A stretch of 64,000 nucleotides of DNA, taken from contig JACQZR010000147.1 in NCBI GenBank assembly GCA_016213775.1, positions 62,001 through 126,000 of the forward strand, read 5' to 3'. Under the pieces are notes generated by a model. The model was not told the DNA's origin, did not search any database, and saw nothing but the letters and a program-made list of their open reading frames with translations. The stretch comes from Acidobacteriota bacterium. GTDB lineage: Bacteria > Acidobacteriota > Terriglobia > Bryobacterales > Bryobacteraceae. This document shows positions 54,674-64,000 of the stretch, in pieces; within the stretch, counting starts at the first letter, position 1, and each line of letters opens with the position of its first letter. The position numbers were made by a program, and so were the translations under genes.

Positions 54674-54958
54674 ATGAGCGCCAACACGTCCGTTCCCAAC
54701 ACCGAGGCGGGCATTCTCTCACGGCTGCTCGATCTTCGCGGAGCCGCTCTTACGCCTCCCGCGGCGGAGTTCCTCCTCGGGATCAGATTTCCCGACGAGG
54801 ATATTGCTCGTATGAATCAGCTTTCGGATTTGGCGCGGCAAGGCACGCTTTCGGCGGAACAGCAGTCGGAACTGGACTCATACATTCATGTGAGTAATCT
54901 GCTTGCGTTGATGCAGGCGCGCGCCAGGCGGCTCCTTCAGACCCAAGGTTGTTCTTGA
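54674..54958 (+). CDS. Small helical protein preceding an HNH gene
   Basis: 94 residues from ATG 54674 (GAGGG upstream), mainly helical, with FPDEDIARMNQLSDLARQGTLS. This type often precedes HNH endonuclease genes as a partner. Its stop overlaps the TTG start of the downstream frame (TTGA). No metal ligands or membrane segments. Confidence 0.7.
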   Translation: MSANTSVPNTEAGILSRLLDLRGAALTPPAAEFLLGIRFPDEDIARMNQLSDLARQGTLSAEQQSELDSYIHVSNLLALMQARARRLLQTQGCS

Positions 54959-55320
54959 GTCCCGATCTGGACCGACTGGTACGCGCGAGAGCGAATTGAC
55001 GTTGTGAGTACTGCTGCCTTGCAGCCGAGCTTCACCCGGCGCCGTTCCAAATCGATCACGTGATTGCACGGCAGCACGGCGGTCAAACGGTTGCGGACAA
55101 TCTCGCCTTGGCCTGTATTCACTGCAATCGCTTCAAAGGGCCAAACGTTGCGGGAATAGATCCGCACACCGGCGAGATCGTTCGCCTGTTCCATCCTCGG
55201 CGCGATGCGTGGGCCGATCACTTCGCATGGAATGGCCCATACCTCGTCGGATTGGCACCGGTAGGTCACGGAAACGTCCGCGTGGAGCTTCGCCTGGCAC
55301 TCGCCGACGAAAAGCACTGA
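54955..55320 (+). pseudogene. HNH endonuclease gene interrupted by an in-frame TGA
   Basis: Continuous frame of 122 codons from TTG 54955 to 55320, with TGA as the 15th codon (in NxRCEYC). Downstream are the HNH hallmarks: CEYC near the front, QIDHVIARQHGG (the HxxH/N zone) and ALACIHCNRFKG (last Asn-His-like set and zinc ligands). All catalytic features lie after the TGA, so translation must read through or start internally, or the gene is dead. A TGG to TGA change is the simplest origin. Confidence 0.75.
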
Positions 55321-55323
55321 CCG

Positions 55324-58014
55324 TCAGCGCTTCACCGCCGCCTGCCAGTTCAGCACGACGGTGATGGGCGCGGCGGTTTCCCCCGCAGGATCGTATGTGG
55401 ATGACACGAGAAACCGCTTCCCGCTCGCGTCGACGTCGTAGGTGTAGGTACGACCGGCCGTGGCGAAGGGGAGCTTGAACAGGGCTTGCGGAGTGCCGGC
55501 AGCGAACGTTGGCGACGTTTTCACTTCCACCGCCATCAATTGGTCATTCCGGCTCACATAGTAGATTTCCTTTCCATCGCGACGCCACCTGGGGAAGACG
55601 GCGGCACTACCCGTCGACACCTGAAACTTACCTCTACCGGCCGGGAAGGATTGCACATAGACATGGTTCTCTCCGGACTCGTTGGAAACGTAGGCGATCC
55701 AGCGGCCATCGGGCGAGAATTTTCCGTGGTCTTCGTTGGCGGGTGTCTGAAGGTAAGGCGTCGGCTTGGCTCCCGCTGACCCGGAACCCACCGGGAGGAC
55801 CCACAGATCCGACTGTGTCTTGAGGTCCATGCGGCTGTACAGCAGGTGCCGCCCGTCCGGAGACCAGGAGTTGGGCCACAGCGGCGCACCATTGGCCGGC
55901 AACAGCAGTTCCTCATTGCCGGAACCACTCGAATCCTTGGAGTAAAGTGCCGGGATACCCGCTGATTCCCGGTCGGAGGCGAAAATCACACGTTCGCCGT
56001 CGGCCGACCAGACAGGTTTTTGGTCCAGACCGGAGTGAAACGTGAATCGCGTGGAAACCCCACGAACGATGTCCGACAGCCAGACGTCCCTGTTGTTGGC
56101 ATCCAATCTAGCAGAGGCCACGCGCTTTCCATCCGGCGACAATTCCACTGCGGCGTAGCTTCCCAGCGGCGCGACCGACTCCAGTTGCTTGCCTTGCCGG
56201 TCGAACCAGTACAATCTCGAAATTCCCGTCCCTCTGGCACTCCCGGTGCGATAGGCCAGCACTCCGTTGGTGGACACCGCAAAGTAGCCCAGGGCCAGCG
56301 TGGAACCCACCTGTTCGGCCACTGGGAAGGCGTCGCCGGCGGGTTCATAGCGCGTTGGGTGGAGGGGTTGCGCCATCAAAATGCCATCGCGCAGAAACAG
56401 GAGGTGCCCGTGTTCGGAGCCGGGTGCTGGAGGAGCGTAAACGCCCGCCTGCTGAGACCGCACCAGAAGTCTACGCGGCTTGCCGTCGAGGGAAGCCAGG
56501 TAGATTGCCGACCCATCCTGCTGCCCCGTGCGGGAGACATACAAGAAGTGTTGTCCGTCCGGCAGAAACCAGGGGCGCATATGCCCCAGTTCCCCTGGGA
56601 ATTGATCGGATTTAGTCAGTTGTGTCGGGGTGCCGCCGGCCTGGGACACGCGGAGCAGACCACCGGTAATGGTACCGAAGACGATGACACCGTCGCGGCT
56701 CCACGACCCGCCAATCAGCGTTCCTGGCACTTCACACAGCGTTTGGGGAGGACCGCCGGCGGCTTCTATCCGCTTCAGCTTGCCCTGTACCAGGAATCCG
56801 ATGGAACGGCTGTCGGGAGACCAGAAGGGACTGAAGTTCGCCCCCTCGGTACCAGGCAGCGCGCGCGCCGTCAAAGAATCCAATGGACGCAGCCACAGCA
56901 TCGACAGGCCTCCGCCTCCGGCGGCAATGAAGGCCAGATTGCGTCCGTCCGGCGATAGGACCATGCCGTATCTGCTGAACGTGGAGTTCTCAGGAGGCGG
57001 CACGTGGAAACGGACTGGCTGCGGAGATGGAAGCGTCTCGCGGAAGTGCACGATGGCGAGTCCCGCCGCCGCAACGGTCATCACTGCGGCTACTGCCATC
57101 CACCAGCGCTCGACGCCTTTTGGCGCGGGCACCGCTGCCGTGGCCGCCACTACCGGAGCCTCCGGCGCCCCCCCAAGCGCCTCTTCTATTTCCATCCGCG
57201 CCACCGCAATATCCGGCAGCCGCTTCTTCCGGTCGCGTTCCAGACAGCGCCGCAGCAGCCGTTTCACCGGCGCCGGTGTGTCCACGGGCAACATCGTCCA
57301 ATCGGGATCGCGCAACACCACCGCCGCGATCATGTCCGTCACCGTTTCCCCACCCGCGAACAGCATCTTGCCGCTGAGCATTTCAAACAGCACCACGCCG
57401 TAGGCCCAGATGTCGGCACGTTTGTCCACGCGCAGTCCGCGAGCCTGTTCTGGTGACATGTATCCAGCCGTCCCCATGATCACACCGGCCATCGTAGGAG
57501 AATTGCCGCGGACCACTGTTGGCGCGGACGCCGGATCCTCGGTGGTGTCGGTAGGGTCCGCCAGCTTTGCCAGACCGAAATCGAGCACCTTCACTTTGCC
57601 CTCGGCCGAGACTTTCACATTGGCTGGCTTCAGGTCGCGATGGATGATCCCTTTCTCGTGCGCCGCTTCCAGTGCCTCGGCGATCTGCCTGGCGATGGCG
57701 AGCGCCTCGTCCACAGCCATCGCCCCCTGAGCCATGCGGTCTGCGAGCGTCGGCCCTTCGATCAACTCCATCACGATGGCGCGCTCTTCGATACCAAAGA
57801 TAGTGGCGATGTTGGGATGGCTCACCGAGGCCAGCACTTGCGCTTCCCGCTGGAATCGCGCCAACCGGTCCGGATCGCTGGCGAAGGCGTCCGGCAACAC
57901 CTTGATCGCAACGTCGCGATTCAGCCTGGTGTCCGACGCCCGGTACACAGCTCCCATGCCGCCTTCTCCCAGCAGGGCGGTAATGCGGAAATGGCCAACG
58001 GACTGTCCGATCAT
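55324..58014 (-). CDS. Ser/Thr kinase with membrane helix and beta-propeller
   Basis: 896 residues. Kinase ([29 protein letters not shown]), a membrane helix at about 307-324, then a propeller whose blades include LSPDGRNLAFI, WSPDSRSIGFL and FSPDGRWIAYVS. Shares long identical stretches with the next gene, such as IFGIEERAIVMELIEGPTLA. It overlaps the upstream kinase by 4 bp (58011-58014), so both are one operon. Confidence 0.93.
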   Translation of the reverse strand: MIGQSVGHFRITALLGEGGMGAVYRASDTRLNRDVAIKVLPDAFASDPDRLARFQREAQVLASVSHPNIATIFGIEERAIVMELIEGPTLADRMAQGAMAVDEALAIARQIAEALEAAHEKGIIHRDLKPANVKVSAEGKVKVLDFGLAKLADPTDTTEDPASAPTVVRGNSPTMAGVIMGTAGYMSPEQARGLRVDKRADIWAYGVVLFEMLSGKMLFAGGETVTDMIAAVVLRDPDWTMLPVDTPAPVKRLLRRCLERDRKKRLPDIAVARMEIEEALGGAPEAPVVAATAAVPAPKGVERWWMAVAAVMTVAAAGLAIVHFRETLPSPQPVRFHVPPPENSTFSRYGMVLSPDGRNLAFIAAGGGGLSMLWLRPLDSLTARALPGTEGANFSPFWSPDSRSIGFLVQGKLKRIEAAGGPPQTLCEVPGTLIGGSWSRDGVIVFGTITGGLLRVSQAGGTPTQLTKSDQFPGELGHMRPWFLPDGQHFLYVSRTGQQDGSAIYLASLDGKPRRLLVRSQQAGVYAPPAPGSEHGHLLFLRDGILMAQPLHPTRYEPAGDAFPVAEQVGSTLALGYFAVSTNGVLAYRTGSARGTGISRLYWFDRQGKQLESVAPLGSYAAVELSPDGKRVASARLDANNRDVWLSDIVRGVSTRFTFHSGLDQKPVWSADGERVIFASDRESAGIPALYSKDSSGSGNEELLLPANGAPLWPNSWSPDGRHLLYSRMDLKTQSDLWVLPVGSGSAGAKPTPYLQTPANEDHGKFSPDGRWIAYVSNESGENHVYVQSFPAGRGKFQVSTGSAAVFPRWRRDGKEIYYVSRNDQLMAVEVKTSPTFAAGTPQALFKLPFATAGRTYTYDVDASGKRFLVSSTYDPAGETAAPITVVLNWQAAVKR

Positions 58015-60620
58015 TTTGCGCCTCCAGAGGCAGCTCGCCGGTCGAGTTCCTCCGTGATGTTCCGAATCACCCGAAGATTCCTCTCCGGTTCACTCTCCTC
58101 CGCTTGACAGATCCCGAGCACGCGCTTCCCATCGGGGGTGACGCTGTAAACGCGATAGGGGCCGGTATTTCCAAACCGTTTGCTTGGCCACTCCACTACC
58201 TTTCCTGGATCAAATGTCTCCCCGTTTGCCGACCACGGCAGAAACCGCGCCCCTCTTTCAAAGAAGCCGGATTGATAGAACAGTACCTTCGCAGAGGGGA
58301 CCCACTGCGGATGCCCTCCCACGCGATTGGACACTTTCCATTTCGGAGCGGTATTCTCCACGGAACCGGTGAACCGTTTGACGTAAATCTGATTCCCGTC
58401 GCCGCCTTCGGCCGAGGAATACGCCAGCCACCGCCCATCCGGAGAGACCTCCGCATTGTTCTGGTTGAATGGCCCTTCCACCAGAGCCTGGGGAGTTCCC
58501 AGCCTCAACTCGTTCCCACTCCGGTTCACCGGAGACAACCAAATGTCCAAATTGCCCTGGCTCACCGACCGGCTGAACAAGAGCCATTTGCCGTCCGGTG
58601 AGAAGCTCGGGTATCGAAGTAGACCTGGCAGACTCTGTGCAGTCCCGGCGCCATCTGCTCGAATCCACGCTACTCCATCACCACGGGCGAAGGCCAGATA
58701 ATCACCGTCTGGACTCCAGGACAGATTGGAGTCTGCACCATCCCCCGCCGGAAGCTTCGTCATGGTCTCTCGCGCGAAGTCATATACGGCTATCCCTTGC
58801 ACGCCGTTCTCAGCCATCAGAATCGCTGCCCGCTTTCCGTCGGGGGAAAGTGTCACCGAAAGATACGCACCCGGCGTTCGAATTGCAGGAACGCTCTCGC
58901 CCGTGGGGGAAACCCAGGTGAGGATTGTATTCCCCGCCGCTCCGCTCCGCCTATAGAGCAGCGTCCCGGAAGCCGACACCTCAAACGCACCGCCAGAGGA
59001 GTAGTCGTAGCCTACTTTGTCCACCAGTTGCGTTGCCGGGCCGCTCAATTCCAGCCGCTTCACATCCATTGGCGCCGAATAGAGACTGCCATTGCGGAGA
59101 AAGAAGAGATGCCCTGCCGCATAGCGGCCGTAAGGGGAACCTGGCACAAGTGTTTTTTGCGTACCATTCCCGGCGAGAACACGCAACGAGCCCGTGACCG
59201 AACTGTTATTGTTCGCCGAGAACAGGATCGCCCCGCCAGGCAGGCTCTGCGGCCAGCGGTGGGTTGCCACCGCGGGTTCCACCATGAATGGCAATGCCTT
59301 TGGATCGCCGCCCATCGCCGGCACGCGCGACATCCCCCCGTTGATGTTCAGCGTCGCGATGATCTCGCCATCCTCCGTCCACGTCGCCCCGCGACCGTTG
59401 CTCGCATCGCAAAGTGCCGACGGAATGCCACCCTCAACGCTCAACTTCATAAGCTTCCGGTTCGCGAAGAAGCCGATCGATTTTCCATCCGGGGAGAAGA
59501 ACGGCGAAGTGGCGCCCTCGGTTCCGTTCACCGGCGTCGCCGTTGCCTGATCGAACCGCCGCTGGTAAATCCGCCCTTTCGATACGTAGGCGATCCTGCT
59601 ACCGTCAAGCGAAATGGTGGGAAACTGCGTATCCGCGGGGGCCTCCAGTTCGGCGTACAGCACCTCTCGACTCCTGGCGTCCGGACGTAACTTCCAAAGT
59701 GCCAGCATTGCCAATGCCGCGACGCAAGCAGCCAGCGCCACCCAGTGCCATTGCCACCCGGACGGACGATCGGATACCGCTGCTGTGGCCGGCACTGGTT
59801 CTTCCTGCAACAACTCCTGCCACACACTGATATCCCGCAAGCGCTTCCGCGGGTCCCGCTCCAGACAGCGCACCACCAGTCGCCGTGCCGCTACTGGAAC
59901 TGCCTGCACATCCACGTCGCCCTTCAAAACGCCGGCAAGCACGTCCGACACTGTCTCGCCGCTGAAAAGGCGCCGCCCCGAGAGCATTTCCCAGAGCACC
60001 ACTCCGAACGCCCAGATATCGGCGCGCTTGTCCACCGCCTGGCCGCGGGCCTGCTCAGGCGCCATGTACTCCGCAGTGCCCATGATCATCCCTGCAATAG
60101 TCGGCGATTGCCCCTGCGGCACTGTTGGCGCCGACTCGCGCCCCGGCACTGTCTCTTTCGGGTCCTTCAGTTTGGCCAGCCCGAAGTCGAGCACCTTCAC
60201 TATCCCTTCGGGAGTGATCTTCACATTGTCCGGTTTGAGATCGCGATGCACCACGCCTCGATCGTGTGCAGCTTCCAGCGCCGCGGCGATCTGCGATGCA
60301 ATCCCCTTCGCTTCTTCCCAGGGCATCGCCCCCTGAGCCATGCGGTCTGCGAGCGTCGGCCCTTCGATCAACTCCATCACAATGGCCCGTTCTTCAATCC
60401 CGAAAATGGTGGCGATGTTGGGATGGCTCAGCGAGGCGAGCACTTGCGCCTCTCGTACGAACCGTGCCAGCCGGTCCGGATCATTGGCAAAGGTCTCCGG
60501 GAGCACCTTGATTGCCACATCGCGATTGAGCTTGGTGTCAGTGGCGCGATACACCGCGCCCATACCGCCCTCTCCCAGTTTGGACACGATCTTGTAGTGC
60601 GCAATGTTGGAGTTCAGCAT
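58011..60620 (-). CDS. Ser/Thr kinase with membrane helix and beta-propeller, paralog
   Basis: 869 residues with the same layout: kinase with GEGGMG, VAIKVL, HRDLKPDN, DFGLA and APEQ; a membrane helix near 290-310; propeller blades (LSPDGKRAAIL, WSPDGDYLAFA, VSPDGRWLAYS). The kinase halves of the two genes are almost identical in places, while the propellers differ. This suggests recent duplication, or gene conversion confined to the kinase, with the sensor half free to diverge. Confidence 0.93.
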   Translation of the reverse strand: MLNSNIAHYKIVSKLGEGGMGAVYRATDTKLNRDVAIKVLPETFANDPDRLARFVREAQVLASLSHPNIATIFGIEERAIVMELIEGPTLADRMAQGAMPWEEAKGIASQIAAALEAAHDRGVVHRDLKPDNVKITPEGIVKVLDFGLAKLKDPKETVPGRESAPTVPQGQSPTIAGMIMGTAEYMAPEQARGQAVDKRADIWAFGVVLWEMLSGRRLFSGETVSDVLAGVLKGDVDVQAVPVAARRLVVRCLERDPRKRLRDISVWQELLQEEPVPATAAVSDRPSGWQWHWVALAACVAALAMLALWKLRPDARSREVLYAELEAPADTQFPTISLDGSRIAYVSKGRIYQRRFDQATATPVNGTEGATSPFFSPDGKSIGFFANRKLMKLSVEGGIPSALCDASNGRGATWTEDGEIIATLNINGGMSRVPAMGGDPKALPFMVEPAVATHRWPQSLPGGAILFSANNNSSVTGSLRVLAGNGTQKTLVPGSPYGRYAAGHLFFLRNGSLYSAPMDVKRLELSGPATQLVDKVGYDYSSGGAFEVSASGTLLYRRSGAAGNTILTWVSPTGESVPAIRTPGAYLSVTLSPDGKRAAILMAENGVQGIAVYDFARETMTKLPAGDGADSNLSWSPDGDYLAFARGDGVAWIRADGAGTAQSLPGLLRYPSFSPDGKWLLFSRSVSQGNLDIWLSPVNRSGNELRLGTPQALVEGPFNQNNAEVSPDGRWLAYSSAEGGDGNQIYVKRFTGSVENTAPKWKVSNRVGGHPQWVPSAKVLFYQSGFFERGARFLPWSANGETFDPGKVVEWPSKRFGNTGPYRVYSVTPDGKRVLGICQAEESEPERNLRVIRNITEELDRRAASGGAK

Positions 60621-60688
60621 CCGGCCCGCTCATCCTATCACTTCCCGCCCATGCGAGATCAGAAGCCTGGGCCCACACGGCGCAAGTA

Positions 60689-61318
60689 TCAGGGCTTCGC
60701 TTTGATCTTATCCAGGATTTGGCGTGCGGCGGCGGTGTCGCAGTAGTTTCGCGAAGAGGGGAATCGCTTCTGAATCACCATTCCGACGGATTTCTGCAGT
60801 AGCACTCGCCGTTCTTCCTGCCGGTCTTCCTGCCAGCCCTCCTTCAGACCTTCCTCTTTCCACTCATCTTTACCCTAATGCAGCCTGCCCCAAGGCATTA
60901 AATGTCGACGCCACCTTGCGCTGAACGTCCACCTCACCAATCCGGACGATCTCCCGTTTCGTTGCCAGTAGATCTGCCTCGGTGGAATGCGCCAGCGGCG
61001 CCAACGCAAGCAAGTGCGGCCGGCCACTTGCCAGCAATTCCGCTGCTTCCACCTCCCACAGCCGGATCACCTGGAAACGGTGCTCGGCGCGGAAGCCTCC
61101 TTTTCGCAGGCGGCCGACCCTGGATCATAGCCCTTCACCATGAGAACAACAGTCGAGAACACAGGTAGCATCGTCTTCAGTACCAGTTCCCCGCCGTAGA
61201 TGACCATGGTTTCCGGCGCATCGGCCGGCAATTTCGAGTAGGCCTCGATGTGTTCGATCCGAGGATTGCGCGTCAACTCCCGTAAATCCTGACCACGAAT
61301 TCTCCTGTCTACATACAC
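60689..61318 (-). pseudogene. Rpn/PD-(D/E)XK-type nuclease gene, degraded
   Basis: Minus-strand pieces in three frames fit an acidobacterial Rpn-like protein: VYVDRRIR-like start (MYVDRRIRGQDLRELTRNP), APETMVIYGGELVLKTMLPV, then VIRLWEVEAAELLASGRP and ADLLATKREIVRIGEVDV, and a final charged helix (WKEEGLKEGWQEDRQ). A frameshift near 61075, a stop at 60870 and the missing N-terminal nuclease core make it inactive. Confidence 0.75.
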
Positions 61319-61367
61319 AGTGGGCCGAGGCCCGGAGAATTCTCACATTAAGTTAGCGAGTACGGAA

Positions 61368-62846
61368 TCAACCGCGCGCCAACGCTCCGATCAGCCCATC
61401 CAGCGTATGCTCCCCCGCCTCCACATCCACCCTCAGCCCATGCATCCGCACGGTCTCCGACGTCACCGGTCCAATGGAAGCAATGCGAACTCCGCCCAAA
61501 ACCTCCGCCCCCGCCAGCGCGAGAAAATTCTTCACCGTTGACGAACTCGTGAACGTCACCCAATGCGGCTTCCTCGCAAACACCTCGCGCGCCAGCTCCG
61601 CCCCGTGCACCGGCACGATCGTTCGATACGCCTCCACCACATCCACCTCCGCTCCGCGCGCCCGCAACTCCACCGGCACTACATCGCGAGCCACGGCCGC
61701 CCTTGGCAACAGTACGCGCTTCCCTTTCAGATCCTCACCCGCGAACGCCTCCACCAGGCTCTCGGCGACATACTCCTTCGGCATCAGATCCACCTTCAGG
61801 TGCAGCGCCTCCAGCGCCCGCCGCGTCGCCGGACCGATCGCGCACAGCCGTGCCCGCAGACCGCGCAGATCATACGGCGAGCCATCCAACGCCTCCAGAA
61901 AAAACCGCACGCCGTTCACGGAAGTGAAGATCAACCAGTCATACCGCGAGAGATGAGCCAGAGCTTCCAGCAACGGCCGCGCATCCGCTGGCGCCACCGT
62001 CTCGATCACCGGAAACTCCACCGGCTCTGCTCCCAGAGACCGCAGCTTCGCGCTGAACTCCGGCGCCTGGTTCCCGGCCCGCGTCACCACGATCCGCTGC
62101 CCGAACAGCGGCAGCTTCTCATACCAGTTCAGCCGCTCGCGCAACCGTACCACTTCGCCAATCACGAACGTTACCGGAGGCTTCAATCGCGCCGCGTCCG
62201 CCTGATCGGCAATCGTTGCCAGCGTCCCTACCAGAGTCTGCTGATCCGGCCGCGTCGCCCAGCGCACCGCCATCGCGGGCGTATCCGCAGCCTTCCCCTT
62301 CGCAATCAGCTCCGATGCGATCTCGCGCGCATGGGTCAGCCCCATGAACAACACGAGCGTTTCGGAATGCCCGATCTTGCCCCAGTCAATCGCCGAGGTG
62401 TCATGCCCCGTGACAAACGTCACCGCCGAAGTGTGTTCGCGATGCGTCAACGGAACGCCGCAATACGCCGCAATGCCAAGCGGCGTTGTCACGCCCGGCA
62501 CCACTTCAAAGGCAATCCCCGCATCCGCCAACGCCTCGGCCTCTTCGCCTCCGCGTCCGAAGATAAACGGGTCACCGCCCTTCAACCGCACCACGTGCTT
62601 TCCCGCTCGCGCCTTCGACACCAGCAGAGTGCAGATCTCCTCCTGAGACAGCGCATGGTCCGACCGCTTCTTGCCGACGTAGATGCGCTCAGCCGCGCCG
62701 GGCGCAAACGCCAAAAGCTCAGGATTGGCCAGATTATCGTAGAGCACGCAATCGGCCTGCTCCAAGACCCGACGTCCCTTCAACGTGAGCAATTCGGGAT
62801 CCCCAGGCCCCGCGCCCACCAGATACACCTTGGGTTCAGGCGCCAT
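61368..62846 (-). CDS. cobA-hemD: Uroporphyrinogen-III methyltransferase/synthase fusion
   Basis: 492 residues from ATG 62846. Residues about 1-245 are the SAM-dependent methyltransferase (SUMT) with VYLVGAGPGDPELLT, RLKGGDPFIFGRGGEE and the central loop; the rest is uroporphyrinogen-III synthase. It links ring closure to precorrin-2/siroheme formation. The start overlaps the hemC stop by 11 bp. The fused arrangement of these two steps is known in several bacteria. Confidence 0.92.
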   Translation of the reverse strand: MAPEPKVYLVGAGPGDPELLTLKGRRVLEQADCVLYDNLANPELLAFAPGAAERIYVGKKRSDHALSQEEICTLLVSKARAGKHVVRLKGGDPFIFGRGGEEAEALADAGIAFEVVPGVTTPLGIAAYCGVPLTHREHTSAVTFVTGHDTSAIDWGKIGHSETLVLFMGLTHAREIASELIAKGKAADTPAMAVRWATRPDQQTLVGTLATIADQADAARLKPPVTFVIGEVVRLRERLNWYEKLPLFGQRIVVTRAGNQAPEFSAKLRSLGAEPVEFPVIETVAPADARPLLEALAHLSRYDWLIFTSVNGVRFFLEALDGSPYDLRGLRARLCAIGPATRRALEALHLKVDLMPKEYVAESLVEAFAGEDLKGKRVLLPRAAVARDVVPVELRARGAEVDVVEAYRTIVPVHGAELAREVFARKPHWVTFTSSSTVKNFLALAGAEVLGGVRIASIGPVTSETVRMHGLRVDVEAGEHTLDGLIGALARG

Positions 62847-63738
62847 ACACTTGCGCCAGGATCTCACGAGCACCCGCATCGAGCAGCGTCTGTGCCAGCG
62901 CCGCGCCCAACTCCGCCGCCTGCCCGCGAGCGCCGCTCCCCTCGCGCCGGATCAGTATTGCACCATCGGGAGTCACCACCACCGCCTGCAAATGCATCCG
63001 ATCCCCTTCGAGGGTCGCATGCGCGCCCAAAGGAACCTGACACCCGCCGCCCATCGCACCTAACAACGCCCGCTCCGCCGTCACGCAAGCTCGCGTTGCC
63101 GCGTCGTCCAGCCTGGTCGCGGCCTGATGCCCGGCCCCGCCATCCGCCCGCGTCTCAATCGCCAGCGCGCCCTGACCCACGGCTGGACACATCTGCGCCG
63201 GTGACAGGATCTCCGCAATCCGGTCCTGCCATCCCAAGCGCCGCATTCCCGCAGCCGCCAGTAGAATCGCGTCATACTGCCCCTCGTCCAACTTCCGCAG
63301 CCGCGTGTCCAGATTTCCACGCACCGATTGCACATCCAGATCCGGCCGCATGGCCTTCAACTGTGCCGCGCGCCGCAACGAGCTCGTGCCCACCTTGCCG
63401 CCGTGCGGAATGGCCGCCAGCGGCATCCCGATCACCGCATCGCGCGGATCTTCCCTTACCGGAATTGCCGGCAACACCAAACCCTCCGGCAGCTCCGTCG
63501 GCATGTCCTTCAACGAATGGACCGCCAGATCAATCGACTCCGCTAACAGGGCCTCTTCAATCTCCTTGGTGAAAAGCCCCTTGGTCCCCACCTTCGCCAG
63601 CGGGACATCGGTCACCTTATCGCCGGTGGTGTGAATGATCTCAATGCGAGATTCCAGCCCCAATCCGGCAAGCTGTGCCATCACCCAGTTGGCCTGCCAC
63701 AAGGCCAGTTTCGAGCCACGCGATCCAATAACGAGCAT
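62836..63738 (-). CDS. hemC: Porphobilinogen deaminase (hydroxymethylbilane synthase)
   Basis: 300 residues, normal size. Motifs: IGSRGSKLALWQ at the start, VHSLKDMPTE around 75-85, and the cofactor-binding cysteine in GGGCQVPLGAHA (the dipyrromethane Cys), all intact. It makes hydroxymethylbilane from four porphobilinogens for the HemD half of the next protein. 1 bp after the hemA stop. Confidence 0.96.
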   Translation of the reverse strand: MLVIGSRGSKLALWQANWVMAQLAGLGLESRIEIIHTTGDKVTDVPLAKVGTKGLFTKEIEEALLAESIDLAVHSLKDMPTELPEGLVLPAIPVREDPRDAVIGMPLAAIPHGGKVGTSSLRRAAQLKAMRPDLDVQSVRGNLDTRLRKLDEGQYDAILLAAAGMRRLGWQDRIAEILSPAQMCPAVGQGALAIETRADGGAGHQAATRLDDAATRACVTAERALLGAMGGGCQVPLGAHATLEGDRMHLQAVVVTPDGAILIRREGSGARGQAAELGAALAQTLLDAGAREILAQVYGA

Positions 63739-63739
63739 A

Positions 63740-64000
63740 TTAGTCCGGTAGGCGGAACAACCGCCTCACCAGCCCGATCACGTGCGACGGCTCGCCATGG
63801 CTGGCCTGCTTCCGCATCTCCGTAATCGGTCCGTGGGCGATCTTCGCCAGAATCCCTTTCGTGAGCGCATCAATCGCTTCCTGCTGCTGTGGCGTCAACG
63901 CTCCCAGCTTGTTCTTCACGCGCTCAATCTCCGCCGTACGAATCTGTTCCAACTGCTCCTGCAAACTGACGATCGTGGGCGTCAACTCCCGCTCGCGCAT
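63740..64000 (-). CDS. hemA: Glutamyl-tRNA reductase, C-terminal part
   Basis: Only the last 86 residues are in the window. They correspond to the dimerisation helix of HemA: TPTIVSLQEQLEQIRTAEI, LTPQQQEAIDALTKGILAKI and HGPITEMRKQA. The rest lies beyond 64000. Position directly before hemC supports the call; the operon is hemA-hemC-cobA/hemD. Confidence 0.85.
   Translation of the reverse strand: MRERELTPTIVSLQEQLEQIRTAEIERVKNKLGALTPQQQEAIDALTKGILAKIAHGPITEMRKQASHGEPSHVIGLVRRLFRLPD

Noticed and set aside
61563-63572. 669-codon plus-strand open frame over the heme genes
   Set aside because: Pro/Arg/His-rich antisense product of hemC and cobA-hemD with no real domain.

Overview
The window looks like a high-GC Acidobacteriota chromosome of the Solibacter/Bryobacter kind. 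This is an inference from content: a family of bacterial Ser/Thr kinases fused to TolB/WD40-like propellers, a CadC-like winged-helix propeller regulator, a TonB-receptor remnant of the large acidobacterial type, and a hemA-hemC-cobA/hemD cluster. All family calls were made by eye from motifs; no database search was possible.

Layout. 1-3.8 kb (minus strand): the start of a respiratory nitrate reductase operon (Rrf2 regulator, diheme cytochrome c, narG cut by the window edge), followed by a cyclic-nucleotide-binding protein and a Cys-rich partner. 4.2-5.5 kb: a decayed TonB receptor. 5.6-10.2 kb: a four-gene minus-strand operon (AhpD-like, isochorismatase-like, SDR, DinB) with a well-formed sigma-54 promoter, divergent from a GAF/AAA+ sigma-54 activator. 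10.4-14.6 kb: a PNPOx-like pseudogene, a CadC-like propeller regulator, a cytochrome P460-cupredoxin fusion and two gene remnants.

14,572-26,787 is the most interesting part. It is a compact 12.2-kb element bounded by a perfect 45-bp direct repeat, the 3' half of a tRNA-Gly gene. It encodes a tyrosine integrase, a small HTH protein, primase-like and RepA-like replication proteins beside an iteron array, TerS-like and TerL packaging proteins, portal, a protease-capsid fusion, a gpW-like connector and a capsid cement protein. I see no tail, tape-measure or lysis gene. This is the gene set expected of a capsid-forming phage satellite that makes its own heads and borrows a helper's tails. Two minus-strand accessory genes and a divergent MerR-type switch lie inside the packaging module.

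26.9-33.2 kb: a (p)ppGpp-hydrolase-like HD protein, then a minus-strand operon for acyl-CoA dehydrogenase, ETF:quinone oxidoreductase, EtfB and an atypical EtfA. 34.3-38.9 kb: a TPR/TolB-N sensor-like protein, small secreted proteins and a broken PQQ propeller gene. 39.3-48.8 kb and 55.3-60.6 kb: five Ser/Thr kinase genes (one frameshifted) and a duplicated kinase tail. Between them are an NmrA-like protein, a secreted trypsin-like protease, a sugar symporter/isomerase operon and an HNH gene broken by a stop. 60.7-64 kb: an Rpn-like pseudogene and the heme operon cobA/hemD-hemC-hemA (hemA cut by the edge).

Pseudogenes and diverged duplications are frequent outside the satellite (TonB, PNPOx, OsmC/redoxin, PQQ, Rpn, kinase tail, acyl-CoA dehydrogenase start), while the satellite genes are intact. 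Single-base disruptions could also be assembly errors.
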